From positions 1 to 64,000 of the forward strand of contig CAJURX010000006.1 in the NCBI GenBank assembly GCA_910589125.1: a DNA stretch of 64,000 nt. The letters run 5' to 3'. The notes beneath the pieces were generated by a model. It saw nothing but the letters and a program-made list of their open reading frames with translations. It searched no databases and was not told the DNA's origin. How positions within the stretch are numbered: the first letter of the stretch is position 1; each line of letters starts with the position of its first letter. The position numbers were made by a program, and so were the translations under genes. Shown piece after piece: positions 1 through 8,431 of the stretch. The stretch comes from an uncultured Eggerthellaceae bacterium. Lineage in GTDB: Bacteria > Actinomycetota > Coriobacteriia > Coriobacteriales > Eggerthellaceae.

Positions 1-55
1 GATATGTGGGCACTAGCACCTCAAGCTAGCGTGTCTGCCGTTCCACCACTCCGAC
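1..55 (-). tRNA. tRNA-Leu (anticodon GAG), 3' part cut by window edge
   Basis: Read on the minus strand from 55 downwards, the sequence has a 7-nt acceptor strand, a D-arm with the TGGTGGAA core, and an anticodon stem CTAGC/GCTAG around the loop CTTGAGG, giving anticodon GAG (leucine CUC/CUU). The long variable arm typical of class II tRNAs begins at the window edge; the T-arm and acceptor 3' strand lie outside. It sits 63 nt downstream of secG on the same strand. Confidence 0.93.
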
Positions 56-118
56 ACTGTTCAACGTGCGCTGAGAGATTCTAGCAGATATCGTCTCGCG
101 CGCAAGGGGAAGATCGCT

Positions 119-376
119 CTAGTTCGTGCTGATGGTCCCATGAGGGTAGATGACCATCAAGACGAGCAGGGAGACGAGGAACGCGATCGCGCATGCGATG
201 GTGATGCGATCGAGATTCTTCTCGATGATGCTCGTGCCCGTCTGCGTCGAATACATGGAGCTTGCGATAGCATCGGAGATGCCCGTCCCCTTGCCAGAAT
301 GCATGAGGATGAAGATGATGAGGCCGATGCCCGACAGGAACAACAGCACCAAGAAGACGATTACCAAGGGAGTCAA
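119..376 (-). CDS. secG: SecG, preprotein translocase subunit
   Basis: This 85-residue protein is the small accessory subunit of the SecYEG channel in the cytoplasmic membrane. It has two hydrophobic segments (about residues 3-24 and 58-77) separated by a loop with the family pattern SGKGTGISDA, and the expected length. The start is a TTG at 376 with an AGAAAGAAG stretch upstream. It follows gpmI at a distance of 65 nt, as the last protein gene of the glycolytic cluster and just before tRNA-Leu. The placement of secG after tpiA/gpmI is common in Gram-positive bacteria. Confidence 0.93.
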   Translation of the reverse strand: MTPLVIVFLVLLFLSGIGLIIFILMHSGKGTGISDAIASSMYSTQTGTSIIEKNLDRITIACAIAFLVSLLVLMVIYPHGTISTN

Positions 377-441
377 CTCTTCACACTTCTTTCTATTGGA
401 TAGCGCATACCAAATGGCAGATTATAGAGGATGCGCGCAGC

Positions 442-2010
442 TTAGGCAACAAGGCTCTGCCCTGTCATCTCTGACGGCACATCCAGGCCCAAGACGCGGA
501 GCATGGTGGGTGCTATGTCGCAGAGCGCACCATCCTTGCCGCTGAGGTCCCATCCTGCACCCGATGCATCCACCAAGATGAACGGCACGAGCGCTGTGGT
601 GTGCGCCGTATGGGGCGTGCCGTCCTCAGCGAGCATCTTGTCAGCGTTTCCATGGTCGGCCGTGATGAAGGTGATGCCCCCCACCTCCTCCATGGCTTCG
701 AGCACGCGTCCCACGCCCGCATCCACCGCTTCGACAGCGCTCACGGCTGCGGGAATGGAGCCGGTATGCCCCACCATGTCGCAATTGGCGAAGTTGATGA
801 TATAGGCATCCGCCTCGCCAGCCCGGATGGCCGATGCCACCGCATCCGCCACCTCTGGCTCGCTCATCTCCGGCTTGAGGTCGTAGGTGGCAACGTCGGG
901 GGAAGCGATCAGCGTGCGCGCCTCTCCCCTCTTCGGCTCCTCCACGCCGCCGTTCAGGAAGAAGGTCACATGAGCGTACTTCTCCGTCTCGGCCGCATGG
1001 TATTGGCGACACCCCGCATCAGCCAGCACATCAGCCAGCACATTGGCCGGGAACTCCTTCGGAAAGGCCACGGGTGCCGGTATCTCTGGGTCGTATTCCG
1101 TCAGGCACACCAGATCGACCTGCGGCCAGGACGTGCGCTCGAATCCCGTGAATCCAGGATCGATGAGGGCACGGGTCAGCTCGCGAGCGCGGTCGGGCCG
1201 GAAGTTGAAGAACACCATCACGTCGCCATCGCGGATGCCGCGCTCATCGAAGGCCACCGGCTCGGCGAACTCATCGGTGATGCCGCGCTCATAGGAATCC
1301 TCGAGGTAGGCGACCGGATCATCTGAGCACGAGCAGCCCAGCTCTCCGACCATCGTGTCATAGGCGCGCTCGACGCGGTCCCACCGGTTATCGCGATCCA
1401 TGGCGAAGTACCGACCGGATACAGAGGCGATGCGGATGCGCGTTCGATGATCGCACTCCCCCTCGATGCGCGCCATCTCCTCCTGAAGGGCGCGGAGGTA
1501 TCCCACGCCGCTCATCGGCGGGACATCGCGACCATCCATGAAGCAATGCACGGAGATGGCAGGCACCCCCGCCTTGCAGGCGGCGCGCATGAGCGCATAG
1601 AGGTGCGCATCGCTCGAATGCACCCCACCATCGCTCAGAAGCCCCATGAGATGCAGGACCGACCCGCGGTCCGTCGCCTTCTGGAATGCATCCACGAGAA
1701 CGGGGTTCGCATCGAGCGAGCCATCAGCGCAGGCGCGATCGATGCGGCTGAGCTCTTGGTGCACGACGCGACCCGCACCGATGTTCAGATGGCCCACCTC
1801 CGAGTTGCCCATCTGGCCCTTTGGAAGGCCAACGGCCTCGCCAGAGGCCTCGAGCCGCACCCAGGGGCTCTCAGCGAACAGCGCATCGAGCACGGGCGTG
1901 GATGCCAAGGAAATGGCATTGCCCTCACCGGGGTCGGCCAAGCCGAACCCGTCCATGATGATGAGGCAGACCGGGTGCTTCCCGGCACCACCCGCACTCG
2001 CGCACGCCAT
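442..2010 (-). CDS. gpmI: 2,3-bisphosphoglycerate-independent phosphoglycerate mutase
   Basis: The enzyme interconverts 3- and 2-phosphoglycerate using two metal ions and a phosphoserine intermediate. Visible motifs are MDGFG (residues 19-23, metal-binding Asp20), NSEVGHLNIGAG with the catalytic Ser70, MDGRD, the NFRPDRARE substrate segment, and ITADHGNADK near the C-terminus with metal ligands. The length of 522 residues is close to the family norm of about 510. The ATG directly follows the tpiA stop (TAGATG), so the two genes are probably translationally coupled. It is the fourth gene of gap-pgk-tpiA-gpmI. Confidence 0.96.
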   Translation of the reverse strand: MACASAGGAGKHPVCLIIMDGFGLADPGEGNAISLASTPVLDALFAESPWVRLEASGEAVGLPKGQMGNSEVGHLNIGAGRVVHQELSRIDRACADGSLDANPVLVDAFQKATDRGSVLHLMGLLSDGGVHSSDAHLYALMRAACKAGVPAISVHCFMDGRDVPPMSGVGYLRALQEEMARIEGECDHRTRIRIASVSGRYFAMDRDNRWDRVERAYDTMVGELGCSCSDDPVAYLEDSYERGITDEFAEPVAFDERGIRDGDVMVFFNFRPDRARELTRALIDPGFTGFERTSWPQVDLVCLTEYDPEIPAPVAFPKEFPANVLADVLADAGCRQYHAAETEKYAHVTFFLNGGVEEPKRGEARTLIASPDVATYDLKPEMSEPEVADAVASAIRAGEADAYIINFANCDMVGHTGSIPAAVSAVEAVDAGVGRVLEAMEEVGGITFITADHGNADKMLAEDGTPHTAHTTALVPFILVDASGAGWDLSGKDGALCDIAPTMLRVLGLDVPSEMTGQSLVA

Positions 2011-2799
2011 CTACAGCGCCGCCTTCACGATCTGCACGAACGATGACGCCTTCAAGGACGCACCGCCGATGAGCCCTCCATCGATATCAGGCTGCCCGAG
2101 CAGCAGGTCGGCGTTGCCCTCGTTCATTGAGCCGCCATACAGGATGCGCATCTCATCAGCCACGTCCTGCCCGAAGAGGGCGCCGAGCGTCTCGCGGATG
2201 GCCGAGCACACCTCTTGAGCTTGCTCAGGCGTGGCCGTCCGCCCCGTCCCGATGGCCCAGATGGGCTCGTAGGCGACGATGGCCGCACGGGCGACGTCAG
2301 CATCGATGCCTGCGAATGCAGCGCGGACCTGGGCATCGACGAAGGTGATGTAGTCGCCGGATTCGCGCACGGAGAGCGATTCGCCCACGCACACGATCGG
2401 ATCGATGGGATGGGTGCGATCGGCCAAGAGCGCCTGCACCTTCCTGTTGACATCCTCATTCGTCTCGCCGAAGTACTGGCGACGCTCGGAATGGCCGACG
2501 ATGCAGTAGGCGCAGCCGATGGCGCTGATCATGGGGATGGAGATCTCTCCCGTGTATGCGCCTGAGGGCTCCCAATAGACGTTCTGCGCGCCCACGCCCA
2601 CGCGCAGCTTGTCGAACTCGAATACGGTGTAGACCGGCTTCAGGTCGGTGAAGGGCGGGCAGACCGCGACAGCCACCGCATCCAGCCAGTCAGGCTCCAT
2701 CTCATTCGATATCTCCTGTGCGAGCACCACCGCTTCGCCGATGGTCTCGTTCATCTTCCAATTGCCTGCGATGAGGGGCTTGCGTGCCATATGCTCCAT
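2011..2799 (-). CDS. tpiA: Triosephosphate isomerase
   Basis: This TIM-barrel enzyme interconverts dihydroxyacetone phosphate and glyceraldehyde 3-phosphate. The active-site residues are all present: Asn13 and Lys15 in AGNWKMN, His103 in GHSERR, and Glu178 in AYEPIWAIGTG; the phosphate-binding GGSMNEGN is near the end. Two starts are possible. The ATG at 2799 has AGGA about 5 nt upstream, while the ATG at 2790 gives the more typical N-terminus MARKPLIAGNWK. The gap to pgk is 7 nt and the stop abuts gpmI. Confidence 0.96.
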   Translation of the reverse strand: MEHMARKPLIAGNWKMNETIGEAVVLAQEISNEMEPDWLDAVAVAVCPPFTDLKPVYTVFEFDKLRVGVGAQNVYWEPSGAYTGEISIPMISAIGCAYCIVGHSERRQYFGETNEDVNRKVQALLADRTHPIDPIVCVGESLSVRESGDYITFVDAQVRAAFAGIDADVARAAIVAYEPIWAIGTGRTATPEQAQEVCSAIRETLGALFGQDVADEMRILYGGSMNEGNADLLLGQPDIDGGLIGGASLKASSFVQIVKAAL

Positions 2800-2806
2800 T
2801 CCCTTC

Positions 2807-3997
2807 CTATCGAGACCTCAATGCTTCGACACCGGGAAGGGCCTCGCCCTGGACGAGCTCCATGGAAGCGCCGCCACCGGTGGAGATGAAGGTCATCTGA
2901 TCGGCCAGATCGAACTTGTTGACAGCGGCCACGGAATCGCCGCCGCCGATGATGGTGTCAGCGTCCGCGTTCTCGGCGATGGCCTCGGCCACCATCCTCG
3001 TGCCCGCCTCGAAGGGCCCTACCTCGAATACGCCCATCGGCCCGTTCCAGAACACGCTCGCAGCCTTCTTGATGGCATCCGCATAGATGCGCGCGCTCTC
3101 AGGGCCGATGTCCAGCCCCATCATGTCAGAGGGGATGTCCTCGACGGAAACGGCCCTGGTCTGCGCATCCTCGGATATACCTGCCGCCACGACGACATCG
3201 ACGGGCAGCAAGAGCCGCACGCCGAGCCGCTTCGCCTTCGCGATCATGTCATGGGCGCGCTCCACCCAATCCGGCTCGACCAGCGATGCCCCCACAGCAT
3301 GGCCTTGGGCGAGCAGGAACGTGAAGCACATGGCCCCGCCGATGATGAGCGTATCGGCCTTGTCCATGAGCGCGTCGATCACCTTGATCTTGTCGGAGAC
3401 CTTGCTGCCGCCGAGCACGGCGACGAAGGGGCGCTTGGGGTCGTCCAGCATGGACGTGAGCGTCTGCACCTCGCGCTGCATCAGGTACCCCGCATAGGAG
3501 GGGAGCAGGGACGCGACGCCCGCAGTGGACGCATGAGCGCGATGGGCGGTGCCGAAGGCATCATTGACATAGGCATCCGCCAAGGATGCGAGCTCTGAAG
3601 CGAAGGCGGGATCATCCTTCTTCTCGCGCGCATCGAAGCGCACGTTCTCGAGGATGGCCACCTGCCCATCAGCGAGCGCCTCTACGACAGCATGCGCACT
3701 GGGCCCCGTGACGCCCTTCGCCACCGCAACGTCCTGGCCAAGGATCTCAGAGAGGCGCTTCGCTGCCGGAGCGATGCTGAATGCCTCCTCGAAGCCCTCC
3801 CCAGAAGGGCGTCCCAGATGGCTCACCAAGATGACGCGGCCACCATCCCCTGCAAGCTTCTCGATGGTCGGGATCGCAGCGCGGATGCGCGTATCATCCG
3901 TGACCACGCCATCCTTGATGGGCACGTTGAGATCGACGCGAACGAGGACCCTTCTCCCCTTCGCATCCATATCGTCGATGCTCTTGATATCCGCCAC
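2807..3997 (-). CDS. pgk: Phosphoglycerate kinase
   Basis: The enzyme makes ATP from 1,3-bisphosphoglycerate in lower glycolysis. Family motifs are RVDLNVPIKDG near the N-terminus, HLGRPSG, the YVNDAFGTAHR loop, VLGGSKVSDKI, and the nucleotide-binding GGGDSVAAV and STGGGASME near the C-terminus. I place the start at a GTG (3997) preceded by AAAGGAG at 7-nt spacing; this gives 396 residues, the family norm. A longer open frame upstream (to 4159) would add about 54 basic residues unrelated to the family. The 178-nt gap to gap shows no clear promoter. Confidence 0.96.
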   Translation of the reverse strand: MADIKSIDDMDAKGRRVLVRVDLNVPIKDGVVTDDTRIRAAIPTIEKLAGDGGRVILVSHLGRPSGEGFEEAFSIAPAAKRLSEILGQDVAVAKGVTGPSAHAVVEALADGQVAILENVRFDAREKKDDPAFASELASLADAYVNDAFGTAHRAHASTAGVASLLPSYAGYLMQREVQTLTSMLDDPKRPFVAVLGGSKVSDKIKVIDALMDKADTLIIGGAMCFTFLLAQGHAVGASLVEPDWVERAHDMIAKAKRLGVRLLLPVDVVVAAGISEDAQTRAVSVEDIPSDMMGLDIGPESARIYADAIKKAASVFWNGPMGVFEVGPFEAGTRMVAEAIAENADADTIIGGGDSVAAVNKFDLADQMTFISTGGGASMELVQGEALPGVEALRSR

Positions 3998-4175
3998 TCC
4001 ATCTCTCCTTTCAAGATGTGCGCCCCGCGAAGGCGAGCGCCATGAAGATGAGCAAGGCCGCCCCCGGCGTGCCGGATCAGCGTGAGAGCAAGGCTTCTCA
4101 GAAAGCCCCGACTCCACCTTGTGACCCTTAGGGCCCAAGAGCGCCGATCGGTACGCCAAAGGCGGCCGCAGCCGT

Positions 4176-5177
4176 TTAGAGCATTATCTTGGCAAGGTCC
4201 TTGACGCGATTGGAGTAGCCCCACTCGTTGTCATACCAGGAGATGCACTTCACGAAGTTGCCCTCGCCGCCGAGCACCATGGTGAGGCCAGAGTCGAACA
4301 CCGAAGACGCCGGGTTGCCGATGATGTCGATGGACACCAGCGGATCGTCGGTGTATTCCAGGATGCCTTTCATGGGGCCCTCCGCCGCTGCCTTCATGGC
4401 CGCGTTGATCTCCTCTACGGTGGCAGGCTTCTCGAGCTCCACCGTGAGGTCCACCATGGACCCATCAGGCGTGGGAACGCGTGTGGCGAAGCCATCCAGC
4501 TTGCCCGCGAGCTCGGGCAGCACCAGCGCGACAGCGCGGGCAGCACCGGTGGTGGTGGGGATCATGGACATGGCGGCAGCGCGAGCGCGGCGCAGGTCCT
4601 TGTGCGGAAGGTCGAGGATCTTCTGGTCATTGGTGTAGGCGTGGATGGTGTTCATGAATCCGCGCTTGATGCCGAACGTATCCAGCAGCACCTTGGCGAA
4701 GGGCGCCAAGCAATTGGTGGTGCAAGATGCGTTGGAGACGATGTTGTCGGTCTCCTTGTCATAGGTGCCATCGTTCACGCCCATGACGATGGTGGCGTCC
4801 ACGTTCTTGCCAGGAGCGGAGATGATGACCTTCTTGGCACCTGCCTCGAGGTGAGCCTTGGCCTTCTCGCCATCGGTGAAGAAGCCCGTTGATTCGACGA
4901 CGATGTCAACGCCCAGCTCCTTCCAGGGAAGGTCCTTCGGGTCGCGCTCGGAGAGCACCACGACCTTCTTGCCATCCACGATCATGCCGTCCTCCACGAC
5001 CTCGATCTCCTCGAATGCGCGACGATGGACCGAGTCATACTTCAAGAGGTGAGCCATCGTGGGGATGTCCCCCAGATCGTTCACCGCAACGACCTCCAGA
5101 GCGGGATCATTCGCCATTGCGCGGTACACCAGACGCCCGATCCTGCCGAAACCATTGATCGCTACCTTGGTTGCCAT
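4176..5177 (-). CDS. gap: Glyceraldehyde-3-phosphate dehydrogenase, type I
   Basis: The enzyme oxidises glyceraldehyde 3-phosphate with NAD and phosphate. The N-terminal Rossmann motif INGFGRIGRL (about residues 7-16), the catalytic Cys152 in SNASCTTNC, and the C-terminal WYDNEWGYSNR are all present. The start at ATG 5177 has AGAAGGAG five nt upstream and gives 333 residues; the frame is open further upstream but that extension is not GAPDH-like. It is the first gene of gap-pgk-tpiA-gpmI, 186 nt downstream of whiA. I see no strong promoter hexamers in that gap. Confidence 0.97.
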   Translation of the reverse strand: MATKVAINGFGRIGRLVYRAMANDPALEVVAVNDLGDIPTMAHLLKYDSVHRRAFEEIEVVEDGMIVDGKKVVVLSERDPKDLPWKELGVDIVVESTGFFTDGEKAKAHLEAGAKKVIISAPGKNVDATIVMGVNDGTYDKETDNIVSNASCTTNCLAPFAKVLLDTFGIKRGFMNTIHAYTNDQKILDLPHKDLRRARAAAMSMIPTTTGAARAVALVLPELAGKLDGFATRVPTPDGSMVDLTVELEKPATVEEINAAMKAAAEGPMKGILEYTDDPLVSIDIIGNPASSVFDSGLTMVLGGEGNFVKCISWYDNEWGYSNRVKDLAKIML

Positions 5178-5363
5178 GGATGCTCCTTCTATTGGATTGC
5201 AGTGATGCACGCAGCTCTTCGCGCGCACGGCTCCAAGGATACCATTCAGGGAGCACATGGGATGCCCTCCGCGCACGTCATTCCGTTTTCGGCACCGAAC
5301 CGTTTCCGCCGAAGGAGAAGGCACCTGAAGGCGGCCAGTCCGCGCCTGCGGGACCGTGGTCCG

Positions 5364-6290
5364 TCAGCCTTGCTCCAAGAGCTGCTCCAGGCGACGCAGG
5401 CGGTGGTTCACCGCCGATTTGGAGAGCGGTGGATCATGGCGCTCGCCCAGCTCCTTGAGGGATGCCTCCGGATAGGCCACGCGCAGGCGGATGAACTCCT
5501 GGAGCGCAGGCGGCAGGGACGACACCTCGTGGATCTTCAGCACGTCGCGGATCATGAACAGCTGGCGCACCGCGGCATCCGTGGCCTTGTGCTGATTCGC
5601 TATCTCGGCGTTGATCTGCCGGTTCACGTCGTTGCGCACCGACTTCACCACGCGTATCTCCTCCAGCATGAGCGCGCTGCGATGCGCGCCCGTGAACGCG
5701 AGGAATTCCAGGATGGCATTCCCGCTCTTGAGGTAGATCATCTGCGAGGCGCGCCGCGGCATGGACTTGGCGGTGATGCCCTGTGCGACCAGGAGCGTCA
5801 CCGCATCATGGGCGAGGTGCTCGTTCTCCACGATCATCTCGAAGTGGAAATCGCTCTTCGGATCGGCGATGAACCCGCTGCCGAGGAATATCCCGCGCAG
5901 ATAGGCCGCCTGGCAGCACTTCTTGGAGACCAAGCGCTGCTCGATGCCCATGATGAGGCCGCCATCCTTGCCCACGATCCCCATGTCGCGCAGCGCCGGC
6001 GCGAGGGGCGGCTGCGAGGGGATCTCTATGAGGTAGTTCGGCGTCTTGTGCAGCACGGAGCGGCGGATGGTGAGGTCGGTCTCAAGGCCGTAGAGGGCAT
6101 GGAGGAGCCGTATCACGAGGCGCGCGACCGACGCGGAATCAGTGGCGATCTCCACGCGATAGTTGCCGGGTCCGCTCAGGAACAGCGTACCCTCCACGCG
6201 CACGAGCGCAGCGAGGGTGGCGCGGTCGCAATGGGAGCAGACGGGTTCGGCATGGGAGAGCTCGTCTTTGACATCGGTCGTGAAGGACAT
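5364..6290 (-). CDS. whiA: WhiA, LAGLIDADG-like/HTH DNA-binding protein
   Basis: WhiA proteins couple an N-terminal degenerate LAGLIDADG homing-endonuclease fold to a C-terminal helix-turn-helix. In Streptomyces the protein controls sporulation septation; in non-sporulating relatives it affects division and growth. Here the 308 residues contain the N-terminal opening SFTTDVKDELSH, a middle region with the conserved KCCQAAYLRGIFLGSGF, and a C-terminal HTH (about 270-300, SLKELGERHDPPLSKSAVNH). A GGGGAGG ribosome site precedes the ATG. It sits 15 nt after yvcK, in the conserved rapZ-yvcK-whiA order. Confidence 0.95.
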   Translation of the reverse strand: MSFTTDVKDELSHAEPVCSHCDRATLAALVRVEGTLFLSGPGNYRVEIATDSASVARLVIRLLHALYGLETDLTIRRSVLHKTPNYLIEIPSQPPLAPALRDMGIVGKDGGLIMGIEQRLVSKKCCQAAYLRGIFLGSGFIADPKSDFHFEMIVENEHLAHDAVTLLVAQGITAKSMPRRASQMIYLKSGNAILEFLAFTGAHRSALMLEEIRVVKSVRNDVNRQINAEIANQHKATDAAVRQLFMIRDVLKIHEVSSLPPALQEFIRLRVAYPEASLKELGERHDPPLSKSAVNHRLRRLEQLLEQG

Positions 6291-6305
6291 GCGGCCTCCC
6301 CCTCC

Positions 6306-7448
6306 CTAGAAGTCGCGGCGCGACAGCATGAGGCGCACCACCTGCAAGACCGCTTCCCTCAGAGCAGACGGGCTGTGCCAGGTGGGATGACGCGCATCTG
6401 CCAAGTCGCGCGCGATGACCACGGGGCCCTCCGCCTGGATGGCGAGCACATCCTGATAGCTGATGGACACGGGCCGTATGCCCTCCGAGAGGCGCAGGTC
6501 ATCCAAGTCGGACATGGATGCGTATTCAGGTTCGTCCCCTGCGACCGCGATGAAGCTCCCTGTGGCCGGGCTCTCAGCCCGCAGCTGCACGGGCGTGTGC
6601 ACGAGCATGTAGTCGATCAACCCGAACATCCCATGGTCGAAGAGCGCCGAGAGGTGCTCGCGCGCGGAGAGCCCCCACGTCTCGCCTTGCACATCAGCGA
6701 GCGAGCAGACGAACAGCACGGACCCTCGAGAGCGCTGGATGGCATCCACCACGCCCGGGACCAACAGATTGGGGATGATGGAGGTGAAGAGCGAACCAGG
6801 GCCGAGCACGATGAGGTCAGCGCGCTCAATGGCCTTGATGGCAGGACGATACGCGCGGATGGCATCTGCATCTGACGCGAGGCGCACCGATTCCAGCGCC
6901 GTCTTGGAATGGCATGCCACCGCCTGCCCATCGAGCGTGCGCCCATCGCGCGTGCGCGCCGTCAGGGTCACATGGTCCAGCGTTGACGGATAGACATGGC
7001 CCTGCGCATTCACCAAGCGCTCGCAGATGCGGATGGCCTCGGGGAACGAGCCTGAGGCATCCTCCAATGCCGCGAGGAGGAGATTCCCCAGCGCATGGTC
7101 ATCAGCCACGGCGAAGCGGTACTTGAAGGCACGCACCAGCGGATCGGTCGGGTCGTCGGCGAATGCTGCGATGCACTTGCGGATGTCTCCTGGAGGCGTC
7201 ACGTTCGCCTTGTCGCGCAAGATGCCGGTGGAGCCGCCATCATCCGCCATGGCAACGACAGCGCTCGTGGATATCCCGAGCGACATCAGCGTGCGTATGG
7301 AGACGGGTGCGCCCGTGCCGCCGCCGATGACCACCGCTTCGATGGACTCCTCCACCTCGCCAGCTGCCTCGCCCATCATGACGGCATCGCCCAGCGCTTG
7401 GAACGCACCGGTGGCCGACGGATCGATATGGAACGGCTTGGGACCCAT
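6306..7448 (-). CDS. yvcK: YvcK/CofD-like factor (gluconeogenesis/cell-shape protein)
   Basis: YvcK-family proteins bind UDP-sugars and are needed for growth on gluconeogenic carbon sources and for normal cell shape in Bacillus and mycobacteria. Evidence here is the N-terminal nucleotide-binding VVIGGGTGAPVS, the ADDGGSTGILR loop, the PPGDIRKC motif, and LVLGPGSLFTSIIPNLLV in the middle, all family signatures. About 40 residues precede the GGGTG motif, longer than usual. I prefer ATG 7448 with GAGG six nt upstream over the GTG two codons earlier. It lies 8 nt after rapZ and 15 nt before whiA. Confidence 0.93.
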   Translation of the reverse strand: MGPKPFHIDPSATGAFQALGDAVMMGEAAGEVEESIEAVVIGGGTGAPVSIRTLMSLGISTSAVVAMADDGGSTGILRDKANVTPPGDIRKCIAAFADDPTDPLVRAFKYRFAVADDHALGNLLLAALEDASGSFPEAIRICERLVNAQGHVYPSTLDHVTLTARTRDGRTLDGQAVACHSKTALESVRLASDADAIRAYRPAIKAIERADLIVLGPGSLFTSIIPNLLVPGVVDAIQRSRGSVLFVCSLADVQGETWGLSAREHLSALFDHGMFGLIDYMLVHTPVQLRAESPATGSFIAVAGDEPEYASMSDLDDLRLSEGIRPVSISYQDVLAIQAEGPVVIARDLADARHPTWHSPSALREAVLQVVRLMLSRRDF

Positions 7449-7456
7449 GCTCACCC

Positions 7457-8431
7457 TCAGAGCATGTGGATATCAGGGGATTCCTCGGCCAGCTTCTCCC
7501 GCTCCGTTCCGGAGCGCTCAGCCTTGCCCAAGTCCCGATGCGCCACCGATACGCGGTATCCCTTTGATTTCAGGTAATCCCCCGTGGATTCTGCCAGGGC
7601 GACCGAGCGATGCTGGCCGCCCGTGCATCCCACGCCGATGGCCAGCTGCTGCTTGCCCTCGGAGACGTATCCGGGCATGACCACATCCAACAACGCATGC
7701 CAGCGCTTCTTGAACTCGATGGTCTCATCGCGCAGCATGACGAAATCGCGGACGGGGGCATCGAGCCCCGTGAGCCCGCGCAGGTCGGGGTCGTAGTAGG
7801 GATTCGGGAGGAAGCGCACGTCCATGACCAGGTCAGCATCAAGGGGCGCGCCATGCTTGAATCCGAAGGAATAGACCGTGACGGACAGCCCGCGTCGCTC
7901 ATTGCCCTCGGAGAACGCCCCGCGCAGCGTCGCGCGCAGCTTCTGCGGGAGCATGTCGGTGGTATCGATCACGATGTTAGCTCGCTCGCGCACGTTGACC
8001 AAGAGCGACCGCTCGCGCTGGATGCCCTGCGCGATGGTGGTGCCCTCCTTGCAGAGCGGGTGGCGCCGTCGGCTGGACTTGTAGCGCGACACGAGCTTGG
8101 AGTCATCCGCATCCAGGAACACCATCGTGAAGTCGACGCCCTGCGCCTCCAGATCATCCAGCACCTCTATCAGAGAGCCGAAGAAATCCCCGTTGCGCGC
8201 ATCGCAGACGATCGCGAGCTTGCGAGCGGGAGCATCGGAAGCGCCGTCCCGCTCGAGGCCGACCATGTTCGCTATGAGCGAAGCCGGGAGATTGTCGACG
8301 CAGAAGTAGCCCAGATCCTCGAACACGTGCATGGCCTCGGTGCGACCCGCACCGCTCATTCCCGTGACGATCACGAGCTCGGGCATGCTCTCGGACACAT
8401 CGCACGATAGGGCATCCATGGTATCAGCCAT
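7457..8431 (-). CDS. rapZ: RapZ/YvcJ family nucleotide-binding protein
   Basis: This P-loop protein family includes E. coli RapZ, an RNA adaptor that controls GlmS synthesis, and B. subtilis YvcJ, a GTPase linked to competence. The sequence has the P-loop GMSGAGRTEA, the downstream CVDNLPASLI, and the C-terminal IGVGCTGGQHRSV that is diagnostic of the family. The ATG at 8431 overlaps the end of uvrC by 8 nt and has AAGGAGGGG at 7-nt spacing. At 324 residues it is about 30 longer than usual, mostly at the N-terminus before the P-loop. Confidence 0.94.
   Translation of the reverse strand: MADTMDALSCDVSESMPELVIVTGMSGAGRTEAMHVFEDLGYFCVDNLPASLIANMVGLERDGASDAPARKLAIVCDARNGDFFGSLIEVLDDLEAQGVDFTMVFLDADDSKLVSRYKSSRRRHPLCKEGTTIAQGIQRERSLLVNVRERANIVIDTTDMLPQKLRATLRGAFSEGNERRGLSVTVYSFGFKHGAPLDADLVMDVRFLPNPYYDPDLRGLTGLDAPVRDFVMLRDETIEFKKRWHALLDVVMPGYVSEGKQQLAIGVGCTGGQHRSVALAESTGDYLKSKGYRVSVAHRDLGKAERSGTEREKLAEESPDIHML

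Noticed and set aside
3998..4175. Small gene in the gap-pgk gap
   Set aside because: The open frame is only an extension of pgk without a ribosome site or family similarity.
5299..5315. CGAAC followed by GTTTCC in the gap-whiA gap as a second LexA box
   Set aside because: The spacing between the half-sites is wrong for CGAAC-N4-GTTYG.
5025..6875. A 616-codon open frame on the plus strand
   Set aside because: It is antisense to gap, whiA and yvcK, which have clear family motifs. The translated residues (His/Arg/Asp-rich) show no recognisable domain.
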